This document shows, in pieces, positions 1 through 7,574 of a stretch of 23,846 nt of DNA. This stretch comes from JAAXHE01 sp964551635. GTDB lineage: Bacteria > Latescibacterota > UBA2968 > GCA-2709665. Location: positions 1 to 23,846 of the forward strand of contig CAZKDZ010000285.1 in the NCBI GenBank assembly GCA_964551635.1. Direction: 5' to 3'. Made by a program: the position numbers and the translations under genes. Position 1 is the stretch's first letter. Each line of letters opens with the position of its first letter. The notes under the pieces were generated by a model. That model saw only the letters and a program-made list of their open reading frames with translations. It was not told the DNA's origin and did not search any database.

Positions 1-737
1 TTGTTCAGTCGGTGCTGAGAGTGCGCCAGGCCGGAACGGTATATCGTTGCGGCCTCCAGCGTGTCGCCCCCTGCGAGCGTCAGGTCGCCGAGGAGATTCC
101 AGATCGGGACCTGTTCCGGGTCGCGATGCAGGATGCGGCGATAGACGCCGGCCGCCCTGAGCGGCAGATTCAGCCGCTGATAGCCGTCGGCGATCAACAG
201 ATTGAACCGGATGTTCGACGTTGGGACGGACGCGGCCCGATCCAGGATCCGGAGGACGTCCTGGCGCTGCCGTCTGGCCGTGTAGATCTGGAGGAGGTGG
301 GTATACGCCCTGAAATCCGCGGGATTCAGACGCGTGATGGCCTCGAGTTGAGCCGTTGCCAGCAGTGTATCCCCCTGTCCTTCGACAAGGGTGTCGTAAA
401 GCAGCCATCGATGGGCCGCGGACCGGGGTTCCAGCCGCACGGCCTTTCGCGCCGCCTGGCCTGCTTCGGCCAGGCGGTTCAAAGTAATCAGATTATGAGC
501 GAGTGAATTGTACAGCGTGGCGGCGGTGGAATCGATGACAATGGCCGCCTTCAGCGACGCAACGGCTTCTTCAATCTGCCCTGCAATCTTGTACCTCTTG
601 GCGTCGATGAAATGACCCAGCGCCCGGGAATCCGTCCCGCGGGGTTCGGGCCGGGGAGGATCGACGGCCTTTCCGGTCGCGGCGCAACCGGCAATGCCCG
701 TGAAACCGAGGAGAATGAGGACTGTGCGTGTTTTCAT
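1..737 (-). CDS. TPR-repeat lipoprotein, 3' end outside window
   Basis: Reading from ATG at 737 leftwards gives 245 open codons that run off the window edge. The N-terminus is a short basic, hydrophobic signal (MKTRTVLILLGF) followed by a lipobox I-A-G-C with Cys18, so the product should be lipidated and held at a membrane. The rest is helical with tetratricopeptide-like pairs, for example around residues 50-105 and again near 185-235, with typical small and hydrophobic positions (A..A..L.P). TPR lipoproteins act as scaffolds for protein complexes; no enzyme motif is visible. It lies 88 bp downstream of purF on the same strand and may be read through from it. No strong Shine-Dalgarno precedes the ATG. 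The exact role is unknown. Confidence 0.82.
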   Translation of the reverse strand, partial: MKTRTVLILLGFTGIAGCAATGKAVDPPRPEPRGTDSRALGHFIDAKRYKIAGQIEEAVASLKAAIVIDSTAATLYNSLAHNLITLNRLAEAGQAARKAVRLEPRSAAHRWLLYDTLVEGQGDTLLATAQLEAITRLNPADFRAYTHLLQIYTARRQRQDVLRILDRAASVPTSNIRFNLLIADGYQRLNLPLRAAGVYRRILHRDPEQVPIWNLLGDLTLAGGDTLEAATIYRSGLAHSQHRLN

Positions 738-825
738 ATTCTGCGCGTCGAATCTCCGGAACAATGGATGTCCGACAGGAAGAGCGACCGGATGAAAGGG
801 GATTCAGACAGTTGCACGATTCGGA

Positions 826-2238
826 TCAGAAAAGGTTGCCCGCCCGTTTTTCGAGGATCAGTTTGCCCGCCTCGTTTTCGATTGGAATCGGATATTCCTG
901 CGTAAAGCAGGCCGTGCAATACTGAAGTGAGGAATTGGGGGCCACGCCAAGCATACCGTCGAGTGAGAGATAGCCGAGGCTGTCCACGCCGAGATGTTCG
1001 CGGATCTGCTCCACGGTTTTGGCGCTGGCGATCAGTTCCTTTTCGGTCTGAAAGTCAATTCCGTAAAAGCACGGACCCACAATGGGAGGGCAGCTCACAC
1101 GCACGTGAACCTGGCGGGCGCCCGCTTCGCGCAACATCCGTACCAGGTGTTTGAGGGTGGTGCCCCGGACAATCGAATCCTCCACCACGACCACCCGTTT
1201 ACCGTTCAGAACGCCCCTGACCGGGTTGAATTTGAGGCGGACCTTGGACGATCGACTGTCCTGCCCGGGAGTGATGAACGTGCGCCCGACGTAGTGGTTG
1301 CGTATGAGCCCGATTTCGTGTTTGATGCCGGACTGGTTGGCGTAACCCAACGCCGCGGTATTGCTGGAGTCCGGCACGGATATCACGATGTCCGCGGCGG
1401 CAGGCTGTTCTATAGCGAGCTGTCTGCCGAGCCGCCGCCGGGTCTTGTCCACGTTGTCGCCGAAGATGATGCTGTCGGGCCGTGAAAAATAGATGTATTC
1501 GAAAATGCAGAATGCATGGCGATCGGCTTCCGTCGTCGTAAATGCGCGGAGACCGTTGGAATCTATCATGACGAGTTCGCCGGGTTCGATGTCGCGAATA
1601 TAGCGTGCCGAGATGATGTCGAGCGCGCACGATTCGGAGGCGACGATCCAGGCGTCGCCCAGTTGTCCCAGGCATAACGGACGGAATCCAAAGGGATCGC
1701 GGGCCGCGAACAGCTGGTTTTCCGTGGCAAGGACGAGCGAATACGCGCCCTCGATCCGCTGTAAAGCGTCCATGATTCGATCGGGCATCTTCTCTTCTCT
1801 GGATCTGGCAACGAGGTGCAGGATCAATTCGCTGTCGGTCGTCGTCTGGAAGATGGCGCCGTCGTCCTGCATCCCGTTGCGGAGTTCGGCCGTATTCGTG
1901 AGGTTGCCGTTGTGCGCGACGGCGACGAACGCGTCCCGGCATTCAGCCAGAAAGGGCTGTGCGTTGGTGAGGGTGTCAGATCCGGTGGTGGAATACCGAT
2001 TGTGCCCGATGGCCAGGTGGCCCGGCAGCCGATCCAGAATGGCCCCGTCGCCGAATACATCGGCAACCTGGCCCATTTCGGTATGGCGAAACAGGTATTC
2101 GCCGTTACCGGAAACGATGCCGCTGCTCTCCTCACCCCGGTGCTGCAGGGCGTGCAGGCCCAGCGTGGTCAGTTTCGCCGCATCGCTGTCCCCATAGATG
2201 CCGAAGATGCCACAAAAGTGTTTAACGTTCCGGTCCAT
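826..2238 (-). CDS. purF: Amidophosphoribosyltransferase (PurF)
   Basis: First committed step of purine synthesis: PRPP plus glutamine gives phosphoribosylamine. The 470-residue length fits the family. The N-terminal glutaminase nucleophile is Cys9 in C-G-I-F-G, so an eight-residue propeptide must be removed, as in the Bacillus-type enzyme. The PRPP-binding loop VVVEDSIVRGTT is at about 350-361. Four cysteines, C244, C390, C441 and C444 (YCTACF), sit where the Bacillus subtilis enzyme binds its 4Fe-4S cluster, so this is the iron-sulfur, oxygen-sensitive type. An AGGAGG Shine-Dalgarno lies four bases before the ATG. It starts 15 bp after the rnr stop and is probably cotranscribed with rnr. 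Confidence 0.97.
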   Translation of the reverse strand: MDRNVKHFCGIFGIYGDSDAAKLTTLGLHALQHRGEESSGIVSGNGEYLFRHTEMGQVADVFGDGAILDRLPGHLAIGHNRYSTTGSDTLTNAQPFLAECRDAFVAVAHNGNLTNTAELRNGMQDDGAIFQTTTDSELILHLVARSREEKMPDRIMDALQRIEGAYSLVLATENQLFAARDPFGFRPLCLGQLGDAWIVASESCALDIISARYIRDIEPGELVMIDSNGLRAFTTTEADRHAFCIFEYIYFSRPDSIIFGDNVDKTRRRLGRQLAIEQPAAADIVISVPDSSNTAALGYANQSGIKHEIGLIRNHYVGRTFITPGQDSRSSKVRLKFNPVRGVLNGKRVVVVEDSIVRGTTLKHLVRMLREAGARQVHVRVSCPPIVGPCFYGIDFQTEKELIASAKTVEQIREHLGVDSLGYLSLDGMLGVAPNSSLQYCTACFTQEYPIPIENEAGKLILEKRAGNLF

Positions 2239-2253
2239 CGGCCCTCCTGCCGG

Positions 2254-4419
2254 TCAGTGCCTGCGTCGCCTGCGTCTGGCGGATTTACTTCGGCGGTTAC
2301 GCCCACGTTCAGGCCGGGAACCGCCTTCCTTCAGCGAAACGTCGAGCCGGCGGAATCTCCTGTCCGCCCGTACGAGCCGGACCACCACAGGGTCGCCCAG
2401 CCGGAACCGTCTGCCGGTGCGTTGACCGATCAGGGCGCCCTCGCTTTCGTGATACACGTAGTAGTCGTCCCCGATCGTACTGACCCTGACCAGTCCGTCA
2501 ATCAGGTAGTCGTTGAGCTCGGCGAAGAATCCGATCGACCGGACGCCGACGATGACCGCGTCGAAATCCTCGCCCACGCGTTCTTCCAGAAAGCGGATCT
2601 GTTTGACCTTTACGGACGCTCTTTCCGCCTCCTGAGCCACGCCTTCCCTGCCGGATACGACGTCGCCCAGCGCCGGAAGTCGTTCCCGGAGCCGGTTCTT
2701 TCGTTCTTCGGTCAGCTCTGCGGCCTCTTTCAGGAGCCGATGGACCAGAAGGTCGGGGTATCGTCGAATCGGGGAGGTGAAGTGGGTGTAGGTGTCGCAG
2801 GCGAGCCCGAAGTGGCCGACGTTGTCCGGTGAATAGACGGCCTTCTTCATGGACTGCAACAACCTGGCGTTCAGCACCTGCCCGAAACGCTTTCCTTCGA
2901 CCGCGGCCAGGAATTTCTGAATATCGGCAGCGGTGATCCGTTCCCGCCGTGGAAAGCCCATCCCGAAGGCGGCGGCCGTGTCTGCGAACTCCGCAAGCCT
3001 TTGCGAGTCCGGCTTTTCGTGAATGCGGAAGAGACACGGCAGCTTCCGGTCTCGAAGATGGCGTGCGACGGTTTCGTTCGCCAGCAGCATGAACTCCTCG
3101 ATAATCCGGTGGCTGTCGAGGCGTTCGCTCCTGCGAATTTCGGTGACGCGGCCCGTGCCATCCAAAACGATACGCGGTTCGGCTATATTGAAATCGATCG
3201 CGCCCCGGTTCATTCGCCGGCAGGTGATGTACCTTCGCAGCGTGTCCATCTTCCGCAGGACGGCGACGTGTGGCCCGGGTTCGGCCGACCGGCTTCCATT
3301 GAGAAACTGCTGGGCTTGCCGGTACGACAGCCTGGCCTTGCTTCTGACCACGGACGGCGCGATCCGGGATTCCAGCGGCCGGCCGTTCGCATCCAGATCG
3401 ATCAGTACGCTGACGGCAAGCCGGTCCTTGCCGGGAAGCAGGGAGCAAAGGTGTCCGGAGAGGCTCTCCGGCAGCATGGGAATCGTCCGGTCCGCGAGGT
3501 AGATGCTGGTACCTCGGACCAGGGCTTCGTGGTCCAGCGGGCTGCCTTCTCTTACGTAATAGCCAACGTCGGCAATGTGTACGCCCAGCCGGAATCCGCC
3601 GTCCGGCTTATCTTCCAGAGAGACCGCGTCGTCGTGGTCCCGGGCGTCTTCAGGGTCGATGGTAACGCAGTGGAGATGACGCAGATCCAGCCGGTTAAGG
3701 GTTTCTGCCTGGGGAATCCGGTCCGGAAACGCCTCCGCGGCCGCGAGTACATGCGGGGGAAATTCGACGGGCAGGTCGAACTCTTTGACGATGGCAAGGG
3801 TGTCAATCCCCGGGTCTCCGGCCTGCCCCAGAACTTCGATGACCTCGCCTTCGGGATTGGCGTGTCCGGGAAGCCAGGGCCGGAGCCGGACAACGACCAG
3901 CTGGCCGTCGCGCGCGCCTCCGGCATCTTCGGAGGAGACGTGGAGGTCCCGCGGAAATCGGGGATCGTCCGGTTCAACGAAGCCGAAACGGGTTCCCGCT
4001 CGATAGATCCCCACGATGGATCTGGCGCCGCGTTCGAGCACACGGCTTATTTCGCCCTCGGCTTTGCCGCTGCGCCCGCGGGACAACCTGACCACGACCC
4101 GGTCGCCGTGCAACGCGCCCCGCAAGCCCCCGGGACCGACATAGACGTCCGGGTTCCCATCATCCCTGCACACGAAGCCGAACCCGTCGGGGTTGACGCT
4201 GATAAGACCCGTTGCGAAATTGAGCTTTTTCGGTGGGCCAAACCGGTTGTTTCGCAGCCGGACGATGGCGCCTTCCCGTTCGAGCTGGACGAGCAGGCGT
4301 CGAAATCGCCGATAGTCGTTTTCAGGCACCCGCAATGCCCGGCTCAGTTCGCGAGGTCTGAGCGGGCGCCCGGATTCACTTTGGACAAAATCCAGAACCC
4401 GGTCGCGGGTTATGGACAT
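2254..4419 (-). CDS. rnr: Ribonuclease R
   Basis: 3'-5' exoribonuclease of the RNase II/R family that degrades structured RNA. The 721 residues show the standard order: winged-helix region at about 1-60, cold-shock domains at about 65-200, the RNB catalytic domain with the acidic motif TIDPEDARDHDDAV at 253-266, an S1 domain near 620-695 and a strongly Arg/Lys-rich tail. The motif has His where Phe or Leu is more usual (D-F-D-D becomes D-H-D-D). An in-frame TGA sits four codons before the ATG, so the start cannot lie further upstream. No good Shine-Dalgarno precedes this ATG; a short leader ORF with a strong one overlaps it, suggesting coupled translation. purF follows by 15 bp. Confidence 0.96.
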   Translation of the reverse strand: MSITRDRVLDFVQSESGRPLRPRELSRALRVPENDYRRFRRLLVQLEREGAIVRLRNNRFGPPKKLNFATGLISVNPDGFGFVCRDDGNPDVYVGPGGLRGALHGDRVVVRLSRGRSGKAEGEISRVLERGARSIVGIYRAGTRFGFVEPDDPRFPRDLHVSSEDAGGARDGQLVVVRLRPWLPGHANPEGEVIEVLGQAGDPGIDTLAIVKEFDLPVEFPPHVLAAAEAFPDRIPQAETLNRLDLRHLHCVTIDPEDARDHDDAVSLEDKPDGGFRLGVHIADVGYYVREGSPLDHEALVRGTSIYLADRTIPMLPESLSGHLCSLLPGKDRLAVSVLIDLDANGRPLESRIAPSVVRSKARLSYRQAQQFLNGSRSAEPGPHVAVLRKMDTLRRYITCRRMNRGAIDFNIAEPRIVLDGTGRVTEIRRSERLDSHRIIEEFMLLANETVARHLRDRKLPCLFRIHEKPDSQRLAEFADTAAAFGMGFPRRERITAADIQKFLAAVEGKRFGQVLNARLLQSMKKAVYSPDNVGHFGLACDTYTHFTSPIRRYPDLLVHRLLKEAAELTEERKNRLRERLPALGDVVSGREGVAQEAERASVKVKQIRFLEERVGEDFDAVIVGVRSIGFFAELNDYLIDGLVRVSTIGDDYYVYHESEGALIGQRTGRRFRLGDPVVVRLVRADRRFRRLDVSLKEGGSRPERGRNRRSKSARRRRRRH

Positions 4420-4454
4420 GGCGTCAATTCATCCCGATCGCGGTAGATATCCAT
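4410..4454 (-). CDS. Putative 14-codon leader ORF overlapping the rnr start
   Basis: On the minus strand an ATG at 4454-4452 is preceded at close range by AGGAGG, the best Shine-Dalgarno in this leader. The frame reads MDIYRDRDELTPCP and stops with TAA at 4412-4410, ten bases past the beginning of the rnr ATG (4419-4417) and in a different frame. rnr itself lacks a usable ribosome site. The arrangement is what translational coupling looks like: ribosomes finishing the leader would restart at the rnr ATG. No function for the peptide is claimed; it could be non-coding in effect. Confidence 0.5.
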   Translation of the reverse strand: MDIYRDRDELTPCP

Positions 4455-4488
4455 ACCCTCCTGAAAGGCAGGCGCCGCCGCTATTTTC

Positions 4489-4517
4489 TTGATGCAGCGG
4501 GGAGAATCCCTTATTAT
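4489..4517 (+). promoter_or_regulatory. Candidate sigma70 promoter for the Ni-SOD gene
   Basis: TTGATG (4489-4494), a 17-bp spacer and TATTAT (4512-4517) on the plus strand. It would give a leader of about 170 nt before the gene at 4693. It is divergent from, and partly faces, the rnr promoter at 4543-4571. Assigned by pattern only. Confidence 0.45.
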
Positions 4518-4542
4518 TGCGCAACCGTTGGAGTTCGCGTTA

Positions 4543-4571
4543 AATATATAAGTTAGCAGGCAGAAAATCAA
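4543..4571 (-). promoter_or_regulatory. Sigma70-type promoter for rnr
   Basis: On the minus strand TTGATT (4571-4566), a 17-bp spacer and TATATT (4548-4543). Transcription would start about 85 nt before the leader ORF and about 120 nt before rnr. This is the best promoter match on that strand in the 4420-4692 intergenic region. Confidence 0.6.
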
Positions 4572-4590
4572 AAACAAAAGGGGGAAAAAC

Positions 4591-4602
4591 CGGAAATTTC
4601 CG
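4591..4602. promoter_or_regulatory. 12-bp perfect palindrome between divergent rnr and sod promoters
   Basis: CGGAAATTTCCG is its own reverse complement. It lies just upstream of the rnr -35 element and within the predicted leader of the Ni-SOD gene. It could be an operator for either gene, but nothing in the sequence identifies the regulator, and a 12-bp palindrome can arise by chance. Confidence 0.3.
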
Positions 4603-4692
4603 CGTCAGGAGAAAGAGGTCACGAAGCAGATTACCCGGATTCATCGTCTTTCGCACCCTGTACCCGAAATTAATCGCCGAAGGAGCTTTCTT

Positions 4693-5154
4693 ATGAGACG
4701 TCAGATTCCCTTTATTCTTCTTCCATTACTTCTGTTGGCCTTCCACGGGTCCGTATTCGCCCATTGCGAAATCCCCTGCGGAATCTATGGCGACGAGACC
4801 CGGTTCGCGGCCATAGAGGAAAACCTGAAGACCATTGAGAAGTCCATGAACCAGATCAACCTGCTTTCGGCCGAAGCAGGCAAGAACGCGAACCAGCTTG
4901 CGCGGTGGGTAAATAACAAGGAAATGCACGCGGATCAGATTCGTGACATTATTGCGCAGTACTTCCTTGCCCAGCGCATCAAGGCGCCTGCGAACGACGA
5001 TCCGGCCGCCGGCAAGGCTTATTCCGGCAAGCTGGCGCTGCTTCATCAGATGATCGTCTCTGCGATGAAGTGCAAACAGACCACCGACACGGCCCATGTG
5101 AAGAAGTCGAGAGAACTGCTGGAGGCGTTCCGGACGCTGTACATGAAAAAATGA
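4693..5154 (+). CDS. sodN: Secreted/periplasmic nickel superoxide dismutase
   Basis: Disproportionates superoxide to oxygen and peroxide using nickel. The nickel hook H-C-x-x-P-C-G-x-Y of the Ni-SOD family appears as HCEIPCGIY at residues 24-32. Residues 1-23 form a clean Sec signal peptide (basic start, FILLPLLLLAF core, V-F-A before His24), so signal peptidase would itself create the His1-Cys2-Cys6 terminus required for metal binding. The mature chain of about 130 residues is helical and close to the family's usual size (about 117). An AAGGAGC Shine-Dalgarno precedes the ATG. No SodX-type processing protease or nickel transporter is nearby. Family assignment is firm; export is an inference from the signal. 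Confidence 0.93.
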   Translation: MRRQIPFILLPLLLLAFHGSVFAHCEIPCGIYGDETRFAAIEENLKTIEKSMNQINLLSAEAGKNANQLARWVNNKEMHADQIRDIIAQYFLAQRIKAPANDDPAAGKAYSGKLALLHQMIVSAMKCKQTTDTAHVKKSRELLEAFRTLYMKK

Positions 5155-5198
5155 AGTACCACGGGCCTGTTTTGTCCCGATTCCGCTGGAAACACCAC

Positions 5199-5234
5199 GC
5201 CGGGTCTACCCGTCAAGACCCGGCTGCCATTTTC
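5199..5234 (+). terminator. Possible terminator of the Ni-SOD gene
   Basis: An 8-bp GC-rich stem GCCGGGTC / GACCCGGC (5199-5206 and 5217-5224) with a 10-nt loop, followed by a modest T-rich tail (tgccattttc). It lies 44 bp after the sod stop and before the groE promoter. The tail is weak, so termination may be partial. Confidence 0.42.
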
Positions 5235-5250
5235 AAATGTCAGATTTTCC

Positions 5251-5279
5251 TTGCCAAGATTACGCCGGTGTGATATATT
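5251..5279 (+). promoter_or_regulatory. groESL sigma70-type promoter
   Basis: TTGCCA (5251-5256), a 17-bp spacer and TATATT (5274-5279), placing the start site at about 5286, immediately before the CIRCE element. This spacing is standard for HrcA-controlled heat-shock operons. Confidence 0.82.
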
Positions 5280-5288
5280 GGTTGCTTG

Positions 5289-5315
5289 CTGGCACTCAGC
5301 ATGCCAGAGTGCTAA
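5289..5315. promoter_or_regulatory. CIRCE operator (HrcA binding site)
   Basis: CTGGCACTC, nine bases, then GAGTGCTAA. The known consensus is TTAGCACTC-N9-GAGTGCTAA; the right arm matches fully and the left arm differs at two bases. The location at the transcription start of groESL fits. It implies an HrcA repressor elsewhere in the genome that releases when GroEL is titrated by unfolded protein. Confidence 0.95.
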
Positions 5316-5328
5316 CAGCGAGCTGTTA
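5313..5328. promoter_or_regulatory. Second inverted repeat overlapping the CIRCE right arm
   Basis: TAACAGC, GA, GCTGTTA: a perfect 7-2-7 inverted repeat. Its left arm shares TAA with the end of CIRCE, so in RNA the two hairpins cannot form fully at the same time. It sits in the groES leader, about 60 nt before the start codon. Confidence 0.45.
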
Positions 5329-5390
5329 ACCATTTAAAATCAATAAATTCAACGCCGGTCCCGTCTCAATTATTCAAGGAGGATAGAGAC

Positions 5391-5687
5391 ATGGCAGTCA
5401 AGGTGAAGCCGCTGGGAGATCGTGTGCTGGTCAGGCCCCAGGAAGAAGAGGAACAGGTGAAAGGTGGTATCATTATTCCTGACACGGCAAAAGAAAAGCC
5501 TCAGCGCGGTGAAGTCGTGGCCGTCGGAGATGGCAAAGTGGACGATTCCGGCAGCAGGATCGCGCCGTCCGTGTCATCCGGCGACGTGGTGCTCTACGGC
5601 AAATATTCCGGCACCGAGGTCCGGCTGGACGATGAGGACCACCTCATCATGTCCGAGAGCGATATTCTGGCGATTATTGAAGACTGA
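5391..5687 (+). CDS. groES: Co-chaperonin GroES
   Basis: The 98-residue lid subunit of the GroEL chaperonin, cytoplasmic. The sequence follows the family throughout: K-P-L-G-D-R-V-L-V at 6-14, the mobile loop with G-G-I-I-I-P-D at about 25-31, G-E-V-V-A-V-G, Y-G-K-Y-S-G-T-E, and the D-I-L-A-I-I end. A strong AAGGAGG precedes the ATG. It is the first gene after the CIRCE operator, and groEL follows 35 bp later. It is expected to be heat-inducible through HrcA. Confidence 0.98.
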   Translation: MAVKVKPLGDRVLVRPQEEEEQVKGGIIIPDTAKEKPQRGEVVAVGDGKVDDSGSRIAPSVSSGDVVLYGKYSGTEVRLDDEDHLIMSESDILAIIED

Positions 5688-5722
5688 GGCGGTTCATCTA
5701 AAGATACGTCAAGGAGGACGAA

Positions 5723-7345
5723 ATGCCGAAGCAGCTTGAATTCGATGTTGCGGCCAGAGACGCGCTGAAGCGCGGCGTGGACAAGTTGGCCGAGGCGGTC
5801 AAGGTCACGCTGGGTCCAAAGGGCAGGAACGTCGTGCTGGACAAGAAATTCGGGTCTCCCACGGTCACCAAGGACGGCGTCACCGTGGCGAAAGAGGTGG
5901 AACTGGAAGATCCCTACGAAAATATGGGCGCTCAGATGGTGAAGGAAGTCGCCTCCAAGACGTCCGACGTGGCTGGCGACGGTACCACGACGGCAACCGT
6001 GCTGGCCCAGGCGATCTACAGCGAAGGACTCAAGAACGTAACCGCAGGCGCCAATCCCATGGATCTGAAGCGGGGCATCGACAAGGCGGTGGCCGCGGTC
6101 GTAAAGTCGATCCAGGACATCAGCAAGCCGGTTGCCGGGCACACCGAAATCGCCCAGGTCGCAACGGTTTCCGCCAACAGCGACACGGCAATCGGTGACC
6201 TGATCGCCGAAGCCATGGAAAAGGTCGGCAAAGACGGCGTCATTACCGTCGAAGAGGCGAAATCCATCGAAACCGGACTGGAAGTCGTCGAAGGAATGCA
6301 GTTCGATCGCGGATATCTGTCGCCTCATTTCGTCACGGATCCGGACAATATGGAAGCGACGCTGGAAGAGGCCTATCTGCTGATCCACGACAAGAAGATC
6401 TCGGCGATGCGCGATCTGCTGCCTGTTCTGGAAAAAACGGCTCAGACGGGCAAGCCGTTGCTGATTATCGCCGAAGACATCGAAGGCGAAGCCCTCGCCA
6501 CGCTGGTTGTCAACAAGATCCGGGGCACGCTGAAGGTCGCGGGCGTCAAGGCGCCGGGTTTCGGCGATCGCCGCACGGCCATGCTGGAAGATATCGCCAT
6601 CCTGACGGGCGGACGTGTGCTGTCCGAGGACGCGGGCTTCAAGCTCGAGAACGCGACCACGGCGGATCTGGGGCAGGCCAAGCGGGTTACGATTGACAAG
6701 GACAACACCACCATCGTGGAAGGCGGCGGCGAGTCCGGCGATATCCGGGGGCGTGTCGGGCAGATCCGGCGTCAGATCGACGAAACGACCTCAGACTACG
6801 ACCGGGAGAAGCTGCAGGAGCGTCTGGCCAAGCTGGCCGGCGGCGTCGCGGTGGTGAACGTGGGCGCGGCAACGGAGACGGAAATGAAGGAGAAGAAGGC
6901 GCGCGTGGAAGATGCGCTGCACGCAACGCGGGCGGCCGTGGAAGAGGGGATCGTCCCCGGCGGCGGCGTGGCCTTTGTCCGGGCGATCGATTCTCTGGAC
7001 AAGACACGCAAGGACGCGCGCGGCGACGAGAAGATCGGCGTGGAGATCGTGCGAAGGGCCCTGGAAGAGCCGCTTCGTCAGATCGCCAACAACGCCGGTG
7101 TCGAGGGCGCGATCGTCGTGCAGAAAGTCAACGCCGGCGAGGGTGGTTTCGGCTTTAACGCCGATACCGAGAAGTACGAAGACATGATTGCCGCCGGATT
7201 GCTGGATCCCACGAAGGTGGCGCGCACGGCCCTGGAGAATGCGGCGAGCATCGCCGGGTTGCTCCTGACCACCGAGGCGGTGGTGGCGGACATTCCGGAA
7301 GAAGAGAAGCCTCCGCCAGCGCCTCCGGGCGGCGGAATGTACTAG
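5723..7345 (+). CDS. groEL: Chaperonin GroEL
   Basis: The 540-residue ATP-dependent folding chamber. Typical blocks are present: V-T-L-G-P-K-G-R-N-V near 28-37, the nucleotide motif G-D-G-T-T-T-A near 86-92, the apical domain, and V-P-G-G-G-V near 411-416. The C-terminus is a proline/glycine tail ending GGGMY, a short version of the usual GGM repeat. AAGGAGG precedes the start. It is cotranscribed with groES and ended by the hairpin at 7387-7424. There is one groEL copy in the window, and nothing unusual in the active site. Confidence 0.98.
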   Translation: MPKQLEFDVAARDALKRGVDKLAEAVKVTLGPKGRNVVLDKKFGSPTVTKDGVTVAKEVELEDPYENMGAQMVKEVASKTSDVAGDGTTTATVLAQAIYSEGLKNVTAGANPMDLKRGIDKAVAAVVKSIQDISKPVAGHTEIAQVATVSANSDTAIGDLIAEAMEKVGKDGVITVEEAKSIETGLEVVEGMQFDRGYLSPHFVTDPDNMEATLEEAYLLIHDKKISAMRDLLPVLEKTAQTGKPLLIIAEDIEGEALATLVVNKIRGTLKVAGVKAPGFGDRRTAMLEDIAILTGGRVLSEDAGFKLENATTADLGQAKRVTIDKDNTTIVEGGGESGDIRGRVGQIRRQIDETTSDYDREKLQERLAKLAGGVAVVNVGAATETEMKEKKARVEDALHATRAAVEEGIVPGGGVAFVRAIDSLDKTRKDARGDEKIGVEIVRRALEEPLRQIANNAGVEGAIVVQKVNAGEGGFGFNADTEKYEDMIAAGLLDPTKVARTALENAASIAGLLLTTEAVVADIPEEEKPPPAPPGGGMY

Positions 7346-7386
7346 TAAAGTGATGCCTCCGGCGGTTGCATTGGAGGCCGAAGTAA

Positions 7387-7429
7387 AAGAGAAACGCGCC
7401 TTTGAAAAAAGGCGCGTTTCTCTTGTTTT
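7387..7429 (+). terminator. Rho-independent terminator after groEL
   Basis: A perfect 17-bp stem (7387-7403 with 7408-7424) closed by a GAAA tetraloop and followed by gtttt. Reading the other way the stem is followed by cttttac, so it may also stop transcripts coming from the convergent E1-like gene at 7575-8753. Confidence 0.93.
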
Positions 7430-7520
7430 GGATCATCCAGGTGTGTTAACCCTGATTTTCAATCATTCCGGGACCTGAATGTCAAATTGAACGACCTCGA
7501 TATCCCGCTCTCGCAATTGA

Positions 7521-7545
7521 TACCTTTTGTGTTTTTTGTGGTAAA
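7521..7545. repeat. Short intergenic repeat, first copy (TTACCACAAAA type)
   Basis: On the minus strand this reads TTACCACAAAAAACACAAAA followed by GG. A close relative lies at 22582-22612. Both copies are in spacers flanking genes of the sulfur system. The remainder of the spacer 7430-7574 shows no gene. Confidence 0.45.
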
Positions 7546-7574
7546 TGAATCGGCTGTCCTTTTTCGAATCGAGG

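Noticed and set aside
3001..4446. Long plus-strand open frame of 481 codons
   Set aside because: It lies entirely antisense to rnr and reflects GC-rich codon bias; it shows no family features while rnr has all its domains.
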